A DNA stretch of 64,000 nucleotides from Pseudomonas sp. R5-89-07 (GTDB lineage Bacteria > Pseudomonadota > Gammaproteobacteria > Pseudomonadales > Pseudomonadaceae): contig NZ_CP027727.1 in NCBI RefSeq assembly GCF_003851685.1, forward strand, positions 5,146,001 to 5,210,000. Direction: 5' to 3'. The notes under the pieces are model-generated. The model saw only the letters and a list, made by a program, of their open reading frames with translations. It was not told where the DNA came from and made no database searches. This document shows positions 19,306 to 29,179 of the stretch, piece after piece; within the stretch, counting starts at the first letter, position 1; every line of letters starts with the position of its first letter. Both the position numbers and the translations under genes were made by a program.

Positions 19306-20745
19306 TCAATTCCCCTTTTGCTGGATGTCGTCGTGCTCGTTGCCGGTGCCATCATCGGCAGCGGAGAGCGGACGGGCCGGTGTGCGTTTCTGGCCTGGAC
19401 CACCATGGGCCGGCTCAGTGGCGATGTGAATTACAGGGCCTTTGCGCACCAGACGCATCATGTAGCCAAGGCCCGCGCCGAACAGCGCGAAGTACACCAC
19501 CACGAACAGCACCAGGGTGATGGTCATCTGCGCCAGGCTATGCCCGGAGGACGCATCGGCCGTGCGCATCAGCCCGTAGACCACCCATGGCTGGCGCCCG
19601 ATTTCGGTGGTGAACCAGCCGGCGAGAATCGCGATAAGCCCTGACGGCCCCATCCAAAGCGCCAGGTACAGGAACGGCCTGGACGTGTACATCTTGTCGC
19701 CCCGGCGCAACCACAGGCTGAACAAGCCCGTGAAGATCATCAAAAAGCCCAGGCCAACCATGACCCGGAACGACCAGAACACCACGGTCGAGTTAGGTCG
19801 GTCTTCAGGCGGGAACTCCTTGAGCGCCGGCACCTGTTTGTCCAGCGAGTGGGTCAGGATCAAGCTGCCCAGATAGGGGATTTCCACCGCGTACTTGGTT
19901 TTTTCGGCTTTCATGTCCGGCCAGCCGAACAGGATCAGCGGCGTGGGCTCGTTGCCGATGTTTTCCCAGTGGCCTTCAATCGCGGCTATTTTTGCCGGTT
20001 GGTGCTTCAAGGTGTTGAGCCCGTGGAAGTCGCCGATTACCGCCTGGATAGGCGCGACGAGCAACGCCATCCACATTGCCATCGAGAGCATCTTGCGGAT
20101 CGCCGGGTTGTCCTTGCCGCGCAGCAGGTGCCAGGCCGCCGACGAGCCGACGAAGAACGCCGTGGCCACGAAGGCCGCGGTGGCCATGTGCGCCAGGCGA
20201 TAGGGGAACGATGGGTTGAAGACCACGGCGAACCAATCGGTGGGGATCACTCGGCCATCAACGATTTCAAAGCCTTGTGGCGTCTGCATCCAGCTATTGG
20301 ACGAGAGGATCCAGAAGGTCGAGATCAGCGTACCGATGGCCACCATCACAGTGGAGAAGAAGTGCAGGTTGCGCCCCACCTTGTTCCAGCCGAACAGCAT
20401 CACGCCGAGGAAACCCGCCTCCAGAAAGAACGCCGTAAGCACTTCGTACGTCAGCAGCGGCCCGGTGACGGCGCCGGCGAAATCGGAGAAACGGCTCCAG
20501 TTGGTGCCGAACTGATAGGCCATGACCAGGCCGGAGACCACGCCCATGCCGAAGTTGACGGCAAAGATCTTCGACCAGAAATGGTAGAGGTCACGGTAGG
20601 TATCGTTGCGGGTCTTGAGCCACAAGCCCTCCAGCACCGCAAGGTAACTGGCCAGGCCGATGGTGATCGCCGGGAACAGGATGTGAAACGAGATGGTGAA
20701 CGCAAATTGAATTCGGGCGAGATCTAGCGCCTCCAAACCGAACAT
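19306..20745 (-). CDS. cioA: Cyanide-insensitive terminal oxidase subunit I
   Basis: Subunit I (479 aa) carries the haems and quinol site. It begins MFGLEALDLARIQFAFTISFHILFP, with the haem-ligand His in FAFTISFH. The Q-loop region is short (near EFPPEDRPNSTVVFWSFRVMVGLGF), as expected for the CIO subgroup rather than the E. coli-type bd-I enzyme. The ATG at 20745 has AGAGGAAG upstream. An Anr/Fnr box lies about 160 bp upstream. In P. aeruginosa, Anr represses cioAB under low oxygen. Confidence 0.95.
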   Translation of the reverse strand: MFGLEALDLARIQFAFTISFHILFPAITIGLASYLAVLEGLWLKTRNDTYRDLYHFWSKIFAVNFGMGVVSGLVMAYQFGTNWSRFSDFAGAVTGPLLTYEVLTAFFLEAGFLGVMLFGWNKVGRNLHFFSTVMVAIGTLISTFWILSSNSWMQTPQGFEIVDGRVIPTDWFAVVFNPSFPYRLAHMATAAFVATAFFVGSSAAWHLLRGKDNPAIRKMLSMAMWMALLVAPIQAVIGDFHGLNTLKHQPAKIAAIEGHWENIGNEPTPLILFGWPDMKAEKTKYAVEIPYLGSLILTHSLDKQVPALKEFPPEDRPNSTVVFWSFRVMVGLGFLMIFTGLFSLWLRRGDKMYTSRPFLYLALWMGPSGLIAILAGWFTTEIGRQPWVVYGLMRTADASSGHSLAQMTITLVLFVVVYFALFGAGLGYMMRLVRKGPVIHIATEPAHGGPGQKRTPARPLSAADDGTGNEHDDIQQKGN

Positions 20746-20903
20746 AAGTCTTCCTCTGTCAGGTAATACCGGCTGCGGGCTCGGAGCCTGCACCCACTGC
20801 CCCCACGGGATATGGAGTGTGGCGAATTTCAATTCGTTTCTTTTTTCACCCGTCACGCAGGGAATCTGGCCTTTCGGCCGCCAGAACAATCCCGGTTCAG
20901 GGT

Positions 20904-20917
20904 TTGATCTGGATCAA
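20904..20917. promoter_or_regulatory. Anr/Fnr box upstream of cioAB
   Basis: TTGATCTGGATCAA is a perfect match to the Fnr/Anr consensus TTGAT-N4-ATCAA. It lies in the 319-bp gap between cioA and a divergent MFS gene, 159 bp from the cioA start and 148 bp from the MFS start. Confidence 0.85.
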
Positions 20918-21064
20918 GCATCGTTGAAAGAGTAGTCCCATTTCCGATGCCCGGTTGTGTGGTCTTTTGCCGCGTGACAGCTTGCCTCACCTCGGTTATT
21001 GCAACTCTTTGTTACAACATAATGCTAATCTCGCCGTTCCTTTCGTCCCCGACCTGTACGCCCA

Positions 21065-22315
21065 ATGCCTAGCGAACCCGCGTTGCTCTTACGTCACCAC
21101 CGCCCTTTCATCGCGTTCTGGCTGGCGCGGATCTTTACCGCCAGCGGCTTCCAGATGCTGACGGTGGCCATCGGCTGGAACCTCTACCAACTGACCGGCA
21201 ATGTGCTGGACCTGGGCCTGGTCGGCCTGGTGGAGTTCGTGCCGCGCGTGCTGTTCATGCTGCACACCGGGCATGTGGCCGATCGCTATGAGCGGCGCAA
21301 AGTCGCTGCCATCTGCCAGACCGTACAGGCGCTGATTGCCCTGTCTTTGGCCATCGGCGGCCTGACAGACAGCGTGACCCGCGAGATGATCTTCATCCTT
21401 GCCTTCCTGCTGGGCGCCGCGCGCTCATTCGAAATGCCCACCACCCAGGCCCTGTTGCCGAGCATCGTGCCCAGCGCGCTGTTTCCCCGGGCCGTGGCCT
21501 CGTCGCAATCGGCGCAGCAATTGGCGACCATCGTCGCCCCGGCCCTCGGCGGTTTGCTTTATGCATTCGGCAGCGTCTGGGTGTACGGCCCCACCGTGGC
21601 GCTGTACCTGATCGCCTGCGTGCTGACCCTGAACCTGCCTGCGCGCCAGACGCCGCTGAACAAAGGCAAGGCCACCCTCGACTCGCTGCTGGCCGGGATT
21701 CGCTTTATCCGCAGCCGACCGGACATCCTCGGCGCCATTTCCCTGGACCTGTTCGCCGTGCTGCTGGGCGGCGCCACTGCGTTACTACCGGTGTTCGCCA
21801 AGGACATCCTGTTGACCGGCGCCTGGGGCCTGGGCCTGTTGCGCTCGGCACCGGCGGTGGGGGCGCTGCTGATGTCACTGTGGCTGGCGCGCTATGCGGT
21901 GGACCGCAAAGTCGGCCGCGTGATGTTCACCGCGGTCGGTGTGTTCGGCGTGGCGACCATCGCGTTCGGGCTGTCGACGTCGTTCTGGTTCTCCCTGGCG
22001 GTGCTGGTGGTGCTGGGCGCGGCGGACATGATCAGCATGGTGATCCGCGCGTCGTTCGTGCAGCTGGAAACGCCGGATGAGATGCGCGGCCGGGTGAGTG
22101 CGGTCAACGGCTTGTTTATCGGGGCGTCCAATCAATTGGGTGAGTTCGAATCGGGGATCACCGCCCACTGGTTCGGCACCGTGCCCGCCGTGGTCATGGG
22201 CGGGATTGGTACGCTGGTGGTGACCGGGGTGTGGATCAAGCTGTTCCCGACCCTGGCCAATCGGGACCGCATGCATGTGCCGCTGGAAGAGCCCGCTTTA
22301 AAACCCACCGCATAA
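21065..22315 (+). CDS. MFS transporter (EntS/MFS_3-like)
   Basis: Inner-membrane carrier of 416 aa with about 12 helices. The motif between helices 2 and 3 reads GHVADRYERRKV, a major-facilitator motif A. Overall it resembles the EntS/MFS_3 exporter group (drug or siderophore export), with FLLGAARSFEMPTTQALLPSIV and EMRGRVSAVNGLF as typical segments. It is divergent from cioA and convergent with paoC. The substrate cannot be told from sequence. Confidence 0.85.
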   Translation: MPSEPALLLRHHRPFIAFWLARIFTASGFQMLTVAIGWNLYQLTGNVLDLGLVGLVEFVPRVLFMLHTGHVADRYERRKVAAICQTVQALIALSLAIGGLTDSVTREMIFILAFLLGAARSFEMPTTQALLPSIVPSALFPRAVASSQSAQQLATIVAPALGGLLYAFGSVWVYGPTVALYLIACVLTLNLPARQTPLNKGKATLDSLLAGIRFIRSRPDILGAISLDLFAVLLGGATALLPVFAKDILLTGAWGLGLLRSAPAVGALLMSLWLARYAVDRKVGRVMFTAVGVFGVATIAFGLSTSFWFSLAVLVVLGAADMISMVIRASFVQLETPDEMRGRVSAVNGLFIGASNQLGEFESGITAHWFGTVPAVVMGGIGTLVVTGVWIKLFPTLANRDRMHVPLEEPALKPTA

Positions 22316-22350
22316 CCTGAACTTGGCCCACATAGGTTACGCGCTGTTTT

Positions 22351-24534
22351 TTAGAGCACCTTGTCCAGGGTGATCGGAAATTCCCGCACTCGCTTGCCGG
22401 TGGCGTGATAGATGGCATTCGCCACCGCTGCCGCGACCCCGACAATGCCGATCTCGCCCACACCCTTGGACCCCAGCGCGTTGACCACTTCGTCGTGCTC
22501 TTCGACAAACACCACGTCAATCTCGCCGATATCGGCATTCACCGGGACGTGGTACTCGGCCAGGCTGTGGTTCATATAGCGGCCCAGCTGATGGTCAATC
22601 TGGGTCTCTTCGTGCAGCGCCATGCCAATGCCCCACACCACCCCGCCGAGGATCTGGCTGCGCGCCATTTTCGGGTTGACCACGCGCCCGGCTGCAATCG
22701 CGCTGACTACGCGACTGACCTTGATGGTGCCGAGGTCCTCGTCCACCCGTACTTCGACGAACACCGCCGAATGGGTGGCCGTGGCATAGCCTTCGCGTTT
22801 CTTGTCGGGTTCGCTGTCGACCTGCACTTCCAGCGCGTCTTCACCGCTGTCTTTGACCAACTGGGCCAACGACACACTCACGTCGCCGGTGTGCAACTGG
22901 CCGTCTTCGAAGCGAACGGTTTGAGCGTCCTTGAACACCGGGTACACCTGCCGAGCGGTCGCCAGCAGCTTGGCATTGAGTGCCTCGCAGGCCTGTTGCA
23001 CGGCGGTGCCGACGGATGACACGGTAAACGAGCCGCCCTGCAAAGGCGCCGTGGGTAGGGACGAATCGCCCAGCAGAAAAGTGACGTCGGCCATGGCCAC
23101 GCCACTGGCCTGAGCGGCGATCTGGGTCATCACGGTGTAAGTGCCCGTGCCGATATCGGTGGTGGCGCTGCTGACGGTAAGTTTGCCCTGTGCATCGATG
23201 CGCGCCTTGGCGCTGGCCTTCATCTGCATGGCTTCCCATACACCGCCGGCCATGCCCCAGCCGATCAACTGTCGGCCTTCGCGCATGCTGCGCGGCTCGG
23301 GGTTGCGCTGGCTCCAGCCAAAACGCTCGGCGCCTTCGCTGTAACACTCGCGCAGGGCTTTGCTCGACCAGGGTTTGTCTTCGTTCTGGTTACGCTCGGC
23401 GTAGTTGATCAGGCGCAGCTGCACCGGGTCGATGGCCAGCGCGCAGGCCAGTTCGTCCATCGCGCATTCCAGGCCGAGCACGCCCAAGGCGGCGCCGGGG
23501 GCGCGCATGTCCAGTGGGGTGTAGACGTCCAGCGGCACCAGTTTGTAGGTCAACTGCACGTTGTCGCAGTGGTAGAGCATGCCGCTCCATTCCACCACGT
23601 GTTCGCTGAAATCCTCGAAGCGTGAAGTCTGGCCAATCGCCGTGTGCCCCAGGGCCAGCAGACGCCCATTGGCGGCGGCGCCCATCTGCAAACGCTGCAA
23701 GGTGCGCGGGCGGTAGCCGAAGGTGAACATCTGTTGGCGGGTCAGGGTCACGCGCACCGAGCGTTTGAGCGCCAGCGAGGCCATCACCGCCAGCGGCAGT
23801 TGGTACTGCGGGCGCAGGCCCGAACCAAAGGCGCCACCGACGAACGCGGCGAAGACGCGAACCTGGCTTTTGTCCAGGCCAAACACTTTTTGCACATAGG
23901 CCTGGCAGTTCTGCGGGCCTTGGGTCTTGTCGTGGATATGCAGGGTGCCGTCGGGCTGGTACAGCACCGTACTGGCGTGAGGCTCCATCGGGTTGTGGTG
24001 TTCGATGGGCGTGCTGTAGTGCAGGTCGAGGCTGATGGCGGCACCGGCCCACTCGGCCTGGAAGTTGCCACGCGGCCCGGGCGGTGTCTGGGGTGAAGGG
24101 TGGGCCAGTTCCTGCTGGGTGATCAGGTCCGTTTCGAAGGCTTCGGCCGCGTATTCGATGTCGACCAGCGAGCCGGCATGCCGCGCCAATTCCAGGTTAT
24201 CGGCGAGCACCAGGGCCAGGGGCTGGCCGCTGTACAGCACGCGGTCGTTGTACAGCGGACGAAACGGCGAGCCGTCGGCGGCATCCGCATCGGCGAAGGC
24301 ATCGTCGTAGCTGGCGATTTTCGGGCGGTTGCGGTGATCGATCACCGCCACCACGCCCGGCAGCGCCAAGGCCCTGGAAGCATCGATACGGATGACCCGG
24401 CCTTTGGCGATCGTGCTCGACACTACGCTGCCATGCAGCAGGCCGTTCTCGGGAAATTCGCCGGCATAGCGCGCTTTGCCGGTGACCTTGAGCAGACCGT
24501 CGACACGGTCCAGGGGTTTGCCGATGGCGCTCAT
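22351..24534 (-). CDS. paoC: Aldehyde oxidoreductase, molybdenum-cofactor subunit (PaoC-like)
   Basis: Large subunit (727 aa) of a xanthine-oxidase-family enzyme that binds the molybdopterin cofactor and oxidises aldehydes. The N-terminal Ald_Xan_dh domain (KARYAGEFPENGLLHGSVVSS) and MoCo-binding segments such as FVGGAFGSGLRPQYQL are seen. The catalytic Glu motif GSKGVGEIGIVG lies close to the C-terminus. Its start overlaps the paoB stop (ATGA). No paoD/XdhC maturation gene is adjacent. Confidence 0.9.
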   Translation of the reverse strand: MSAIGKPLDRVDGLLKVTGKARYAGEFPENGLLHGSVVSSTIAKGRVIRIDASRALALPGVVAVIDHRNRPKIASYDDAFADADAADGSPFRPLYNDRVLYSGQPLALVLADNLELARHAGSLVDIEYAAEAFETDLITQQELAHPSPQTPPGPRGNFQAEWAGAAISLDLHYSTPIEHHNPMEPHASTVLYQPDGTLHIHDKTQGPQNCQAYVQKVFGLDKSQVRVFAAFVGGAFGSGLRPQYQLPLAVMASLALKRSVRVTLTRQQMFTFGYRPRTLQRLQMGAAANGRLLALGHTAIGQTSRFEDFSEHVVEWSGMLYHCDNVQLTYKLVPLDVYTPLDMRAPGAALGVLGLECAMDELACALAIDPVQLRLINYAERNQNEDKPWSSKALRECYSEGAERFGWSQRNPEPRSMREGRQLIGWGMAGGVWEAMQMKASAKARIDAQGKLTVSSATTDIGTGTYTVMTQIAAQASGVAMADVTFLLGDSSLPTAPLQGGSFTVSSVGTAVQQACEALNAKLLATARQVYPVFKDAQTVRFEDGQLHTGDVSVSLAQLVKDSGEDALEVQVDSEPDKKREGYATATHSAVFVEVRVDEDLGTIKVSRVVSAIAAGRVVNPKMARSQILGGVVWGIGMALHEETQIDHQLGRYMNHSLAEYHVPVNADIGEIDVVFVEEHDEVVNALGSKGVGEIGIVGVAAAVANAIYHATGKRVREFPITLDKVL

Positions 24535-25520
24535 GGCTGTTCTCCTGCGACCGCAGCGTCGCTCAGTGCACGAATAATTGCGCGGCGCGCCAGCTTGATC
24601 TTGAAACCGTTGTGTTGCAGCGGCTCGGCATCTTGCAGCAGGGCCTCGGCGGCGTTACTGAAGGTTTCCCGGCTGACGGTACGCCCTATCAGCGACGCTT
24701 CCACCGCGCGGTCGCGCCAGGGTTTGTGGGCAACGCCGCCGAGGGCCAGGCGGGCGTCGATGATCTCGTCGCCGTCCAGCTCAAGGGCAGCGGCCACCGA
24801 CACCAGCGCGAAGGCATAGGAGGCACGGTCGCGGATTTTCAGATAGTGGCTGTGGCGGGCCAGGTTATCGGCAGGCAACTCAATGGCGGTGATCAGCTCG
24901 TCGTCAGCCAATTGGTTGTCGCGTTGCGGTGCATCACCGGGCAGGCGGTGGAAGTCGGCAAACTCGATCACCCGCGCCCCGCCGCGCCCCTCGACGTGCA
25001 CCCGCGCCTCCAGCGCCGCCAGGGCCACGCACATGTCCGAGGGATGGGTAGCGACGCACTGCTCGCTGGCACCGAGGATCGCATGGATGCGGTTCAAGCC
25101 GGTGCGCGCCGGGCAGCCGCTACCGGGCTCGCGCTTGTTGCACGGCACCGTGGCGTCATAGAAGTAGTAGCAACGGGTGCGTTGCAGCAGGTTGCCGCCA
25201 GTACTGGCCATGTTGCGCAGCTGTGGCGAGGCACCGGCAAGAATGGCCTGGGACAGTAACGGGTAGCGCTGTTCGATCAGCGGGTGCCAGGCCAGGTCGG
25301 CATTGCTGACCAGCGCGCCGATGCGCAGTCCGCCCTCGGCGGTTTCTTCGATGGCATTGAGGGGCAATCCGGTGATATCGATCAGGTGTTCGGGGCGGCT
25401 GATGTTCTCTTTCATCAGGTCCAGCAGGTTGGTGCCCCCGGCAATGAAACGCGATGCCGCGCTGCTCAAATGCACGGCTTCGTGCACATCGGCCGGTTTG
25501 CTGTAATGGAAGGGGTTCAT
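24531..25520 (-). CDS. paoB: Aldehyde oxidoreductase, FAD-binding subunit (PaoB-like)
   Basis: FAD subunit of 329 aa: FAD motif FIAGGTNLLDLMK near residue 30 and SPQLRNMASTGGNLLQRTRC near 107. The extra Cys set TRCYYFYD..PCNKREPGSGCPA marks the PaoB branch that carries an additional 4Fe-4S cluster. The ATG at 25520 overlaps the end of paoA; a longer upstream frame overlaps that gene and is rejected. Confidence 0.9.
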   Translation of the reverse strand: MNPFHYSKPADVHEAVHLSSAASRFIAGGTNLLDLMKENISRPEHLIDITGLPLNAIEETAEGGLRIGALVSNADLAWHPLIEQRYPLLSQAILAGASPQLRNMASTGGNLLQRTRCYYFYDATVPCNKREPGSGCPARTGLNRIHAILGASEQCVATHPSDMCVALAALEARVHVEGRGGARVIEFADFHRLPGDAPQRDNQLADDELITAIELPADNLARHSHYLKIRDRASYAFALVSVAAALELDGDEIIDARLALGGVAHKPWRDRAVEASLIGRTVSRETFSNAAEALLQDAEPLQHNGFKIKLARRAIIRALSDAAVAGEQP

Positions 25521-26047
25521 TGCTTGCCTCCCACATTGCTGCAGGCCGGCAATGCTTCTTCGACGGCCGCGCGGATATTGTTGTAGGCACCGCAGCGGCA
25601 CAGATTGCCGCTCATCAATTCCTGGATTTGTGCGCTGTCGTGGGCGCGGCCTTCGTTGGCCAGGCCGACGGCCGAACAGATCTGGCCAGGCGTGCAGTAG
25701 CCGCACTGGAAGGCGTCGTGCTTGATAAAGGCTTGCTGCATCGGGTGCAGTTGGTCGTCGTGGGCCAGCCCTTCGATGGTGGTCAGCTCGGCGCCGTCGC
25801 ACATCACGGCCAGGGTCAGGCAGGCGTTTATGCGCTTGCCGTCACGCAACACGGTGCAGGCGCCGCATTGGCCGTGGTCGCAGCCTTTTTTGCTGCCGAC
25901 CAGGTCCAGCTGTTCACGCAACAGGTCGAGCAAGGTGGTCCAGGGCAACACACTCAATTGGCGATCCTGGCCATTGAGGGTCAAGCGTATCGGGTGGGCG
26001 ACGAACGGCTGGGCCGCCGCGCCATTGGGGGTCGCGCTCATAGACAC
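25517..26047 (-). CDS. paoA: Aldehyde oxidoreductase, 2Fe-2S subunit (PaoA-like)
   Basis: Small Fe-S subunit (176 aa). A plant-type 2Fe-2S site (GCDHGQCGACTV) lies near residue 54 and a C-terminal 2Fe-2S domain (FQCGYCTPGQI ... GNLCRCGAY) follows. E. coli PaoA begins with a twin-arginine signal peptide, but this protein starts directly with MSMSATPNGAAAQPFVAHPIRL and shows no such leader, so a cytoplasmic enzyme is likely. GAGGT precedes the ATG. It is the first gene of the paoABC operon. Confidence 0.9.
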   Translation of the reverse strand: MSMSATPNGAAAQPFVAHPIRLTLNGQDRQLSVLPWTTLLDLLREQLDLVGSKKGCDHGQCGACTVLRDGKRINACLTLAVMCDGAELTTIEGLAHDDQLHPMQQAFIKHDAFQCGYCTPGQICSAVGLANEGRAHDSAQIQELMSGNLCRCGAYNNIRAAVEEALPACSNVGGKQ

Positions 26048-26137
26048 CTCACGGGTTGGTGTACATTCGCGGCGTTCAGGAAAATCGCCGTCTCAGGGGT
26101 ACGACTTCCCGGGGTTTTGAGCGTTCAAGCCAATTGA

Positions 26138-26584
26138 TCAGCGGATATTGAGCTGGGCTTTCAAGGTGTTCTGCGGAGGATTAATCGAGGTATTGGTGAA
26201 TTCGAACCAGCCCTGGGCTTGCACGTTCAGGTCGAACACATAGATGTAGCCCATCAGCGTGCCCACGCCGTTGCAGGCCTCACTGATGTTTCCCACCTGG
26301 CACACCGCCGTGCGTTGCCCGTTCAACTCGGCGCCATTGAAACGGCCCATGGGGCTATTGCCCAGGCCGACCTCCATTACAGAGACCTTGGTAGGCCCAC
26401 GGTGCTCGCACATCTGGGTGGTCTGCACACGTTCCGGGATGGTCTCGCTGCACTTCGCCGATTCAACCTTGAACACCCGCACCTCGCTCAAGGCCGGTGC
26501 AGCCGCGCCCCACACCGGTGCCGCGCCGAGCCACAGGCTCAGACAAGGGATCAGAGCTAGACTCCACACGTTGGCTTTTTTCAT
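26138..26584 (-). CDS. Small exported protein, possibly DUF4879 (YolA-like)
   Basis: Exported 148-aa protein: a signal peptide (about residues 1-26, ending APVWGA), then a domain with four Cys that could form two disulfides. Segments such as YVFDLNVQAQGWFEFTNTSINPP and KVSVMEVGLGNSPMGRFNGAEL recall the DUF4879/YolA family, a match I make from memory only. The function is unknown. It is a single gene between the pao operon and a purine permease. Confidence 0.65.
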   Translation of the reverse strand: MKKANVWSLALIPCLSLWLGAAPVWGAAAPALSEVRVFKVESAKCSETIPERVQTTQMCEHRGPTKVSVMEVGLGNSPMGRFNGAELNGQRTAVCQVGNISEACNGVGTLMGYIYVFDLNVQAQGWFEFTNTSINPPQNTLKAQLNIR

Positions 26585-26772
26585 GCTGTCGATGACCTGC
26601 TGTTAAACGTCGGCGCAGTATGCCTCAAGGCCATGCGCCACACAGCCTCGGCTGCTGGTATGATGCGCCGCTTTTTCCGATCCTCTCTGAAACCACAAGC
26701 GCTTGGCGCAGTTTGTGCTTTGACTTAGAGGTCAACAAATCACGACGCAAGATAGCGTCACAGGGAGCCGGC

Positions 26773-28068
26773 ATGCTGGAAAAGCTGTTTCAACTCAAAG
26801 CCCACAACACCAACGTGCGCACCGAGATTCTTGCGGGTATCACGACGTTCCTGGCCATGGCCTACATCCTGTTCGTGAACCCGAGCATCCTCGGCGAAAC
26901 CGGCATGGACAAAGGCGCGGTATTTGTCGCGACCTGCCTGGCGGCGGCCATCGGTTCGACCGTGATGGGCCTGATCGCCAACTACCCGATTGCCCTGGCG
27001 CCGGGCATGGGCCTCAACGCCTTCTTCACCTACACCGTGGTCCTGCACATGGGCCACACTTGGCAGGTGGCATTGGGCGCGGTGTTCATTTCGGCGGTGT
27101 TGTTCTTCCTGCTGTCGATCTTCCGTATCCGTGAGTGGATCATCAACAGCATTCCCCTGCCCCTGCGCTCGGCGATTGCCGCCGGTATCGGCCTGTTCCT
27201 GGCGCTGATCGCCCTGCACAACGCCGGTATCGTGGTGAGCAACCCGGCCACCATGGTCGGCCTGGGTGACCTGAAACAACCGGCGCCGATCCTCGCCACC
27301 CTCGGTTTCGCGCTGATCGTGGCGCTGGAAGCCCTGGCGGTGAGAGGCGCCGTGCTGATCGGCATCCTGGCGGTCACCATCGTGTCCATCGTCATGGGCT
27401 TCACCCCGTTCGGCGGCGTGACTTCGATGCCGCCGTCCCTGGCCCCGACCTTCCTGCAACTGGACATCAAGGGCGCGCTGGACATCGGCCTGGTCAGCGT
27501 GATCTTCGCCTTCCTGTTCGTCGACCTGTTCGACAACTCCGGCACCCTGATCGGCGTGGCCAAGCGCGCCGGGCTGATGGGCAAGGATGGCCATATGCCG
27601 AAAATGGGCCGTGCGCTGATCGCCGACAGCACGGCAGCCATGGCCGGTTCCCTGCTGGGCACCTCGACCACCACCAGCTACATCGAGTCCGCAGCCGGCG
27701 TGAGCGCCGGGGGCCGTACCGGCTTGACCGCCATCGTGGTTGCGATCCTGTTCCTGCTGGCGCTGTTCTTCTCGCCCCTGGCGGCCAGCGTACCGGCCTT
27801 CGCCACCGCGCCGGCGCTGCTGTTCGTGGCCGTACTGATGACGTCGGGCCTGGCTGAAATCGACTGGGACGACATTACTGTGGCAGCGCCGGTGGTGATC
27901 ACCGCCCTGGCGATGCCCTTCACTTACTCCATCGCCAACGGCATCGCCTTCGGTTTCATCGCCTGGACCGCCATCAAGCTGCTTTCGGGCCGCTACCGTG
28001 AGCTGAACCCGGCACTGGTGATTCTGTCGATTCTGTTCGTGATCAAGCTGGGCTGGTTCAACGCATGA
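26773..28068 (+). CDS. NCS2-family purine permease (AzgA/GhxP-type)
   Basis: Proton-linked purine carrier of 431 aa with about 12-14 helices. The start [37 protein letters not shown], the motif [16 protein letters not shown] near residue 76 and the [14 protein letters not shown] segment mark the hypoxanthine/guanine/adenine branch rather than the xanthine/uracil branch. The ATG at 26773 follows GGGAG; the 51 extra upstream codons lack family features. The last four bases overlap trmA. Confidence 0.88.
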   Translation: MLEKLFQLKAHNTNVRTEILAGITTFLAMAYILFVNPSILGETGMDKGAVFVATCLAAAIGSTVMGLIANYPIALAPGMGLNAFFTYTVVLHMGHTWQVALGAVFISAVLFFLLSIFRIREWIINSIPLPLRSAIAAGIGLFLALIALHNAGIVVSNPATMVGLGDLKQPAPILATLGFALIVALEALAVRGAVLIGILAVTIVSIVMGFTPFGGVTSMPPSLAPTFLQLDIKGALDIGLVSVIFAFLFVDLFDNSGTLIGVAKRAGLMGKDGHMPKMGRALIADSTAAMAGSLLGTSTTTSYIESAAGVSAGGRTGLTAIVVAILFLLALFFSPLAASVPAFATAPALLFVAVLMTSGLAEIDWDDITVAAPVVITALAMPFTYSIANGIAFGFIAWTAIKLLSGRYRELNPALVILSILFVIKLGWFNA

Positions 28069-29144
28069 CTTTCGACGCCGCACGCTACACCGCTCAATTG
28101 CAAGACAAGGTCACGCGCCTGCGTGACCTGCTGGCACCCTTCGATGCGCCCGAGCCGCAGGTTTTCGACTCGCCGCTGCAGCACTTCCGCCTGCGCGCCG
28201 AGTTCCGCCTGTGGCGTGAAGGCGGGGATCGCCACTACGCGATGTTCGCTCAGGACGACAAGCGCACGCCAATCCTGATCGAAGAGTTCCCCATCGCCAG
28301 TCAGCGCATCAACCAGTTGATGCCCCAGCTCAAGGCCGCCTGGCAAGCCAGCGCAGCCCTGAGCCACAAACTGTTCCAGGTGGAGTTCCTTACCACACTG
28401 GCCGGCGATGCGATGATCACCCTGTGCTATCACCGCCCGCTGGATGAGCACTGGCACACCGCCGCCAACCAGCTGGCGACCGAGCTGAACGTGAGCATCA
28501 TCGGCCGCTCCAAGGGCAAGCGCGATGTGATCGGCCACGACTACGTGGTGGAAAAACTCGACGTGGGCGGCCGCACCTTCAGCTACCGCCAACCCGAAGG
28601 CGCCTTCACCCAGCCCAACGGCACGGTGAACCAGAAGATGCTCAACTGGGCGTACGAAGCCCTGGGCGATCGCCCGGATGATCTGCTGGAGCTGTACTGC
28701 GGCAACGGCAACTTCACCCTGCCGCTGGCAACCCGCGTGCGTAACGTGCTGGCGACCGAAATCAGCAAGACATCGGTCAATGCCGCCTTGAGCAACCTCG
28801 ATGAGAATGCCGTGGGCAACGTCACCCTGGTGCGCCTGTCTGCCGAAGAACTCACCGAGGCCCTAAATGAGGTGCGCCCGTTCCGCCGCCTGCAGGGTAT
28901 CGACCTGAAAAGCTACGAATTCGGCAGCGTATTCGTCGACCCGCCCCGCGCCGGCATGGACCCGGACACCTGCGAACTCACCCGGCGTTTCGACAACATC
29001 CTGTACATCTCCTGCAACCCGGAAACACTGGCGGCCAACATCGCGCAGCTGCATGACACGCACCGCATTACCCAGTGCGCCATGTTTGACCAGTTTCCGT
29101 GGACGCACCATATGGAATCAGGTGTATTGCTGACCCGCCGATAA
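28065..29144 (+). CDS. trmA: tRNA (uracil-54-C5)-methyltransferase TrmA
   Basis: SAM enzyme (359 aa) that makes ribothymidine at tRNA position 54. Motifs: [12 protein letters not shown] near residue 210, [10 protein letters not shown] near 291 and the catalytic Cys in [12 protein letters not shown] near 316. It overlaps the preceding permease by ATGA, so the two are translationally coupled. Confidence 0.97.
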   Translation: MTFDAARYTAQLQDKVTRLRDLLAPFDAPEPQVFDSPLQHFRLRAEFRLWREGGDRHYAMFAQDDKRTPILIEEFPIASQRINQLMPQLKAAWQASAALSHKLFQVEFLTTLAGDAMITLCYHRPLDEHWHTAANQLATELNVSIIGRSKGKRDVIGHDYVVEKLDVGGRTFSYRQPEGAFTQPNGTVNQKMLNWAYEALGDRPDDLLELYCGNGNFTLPLATRVRNVLATEISKTSVNAALSNLDENAVGNVTLVRLSAEELTEALNEVRPFRRLQGIDLKSYEFGSVFVDPPRAGMDPDTCELTRRFDNILYISCNPETLAANIAQLHDTHRITQCAMFDQFPWTHHMESGVLLTRR

Positions 29145-29179
29145 AATCTGTCAGGCATCATCAGCTCCCACACTGAAAT

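Noticed and set aside
26640..26772. Purine riboswitch or PurR site before the purine permease
   Set aside because: Only a short CAAGCGCTTGG palindrome is seen. There is no purine-aptamer core, and the PurR consensus is not met.
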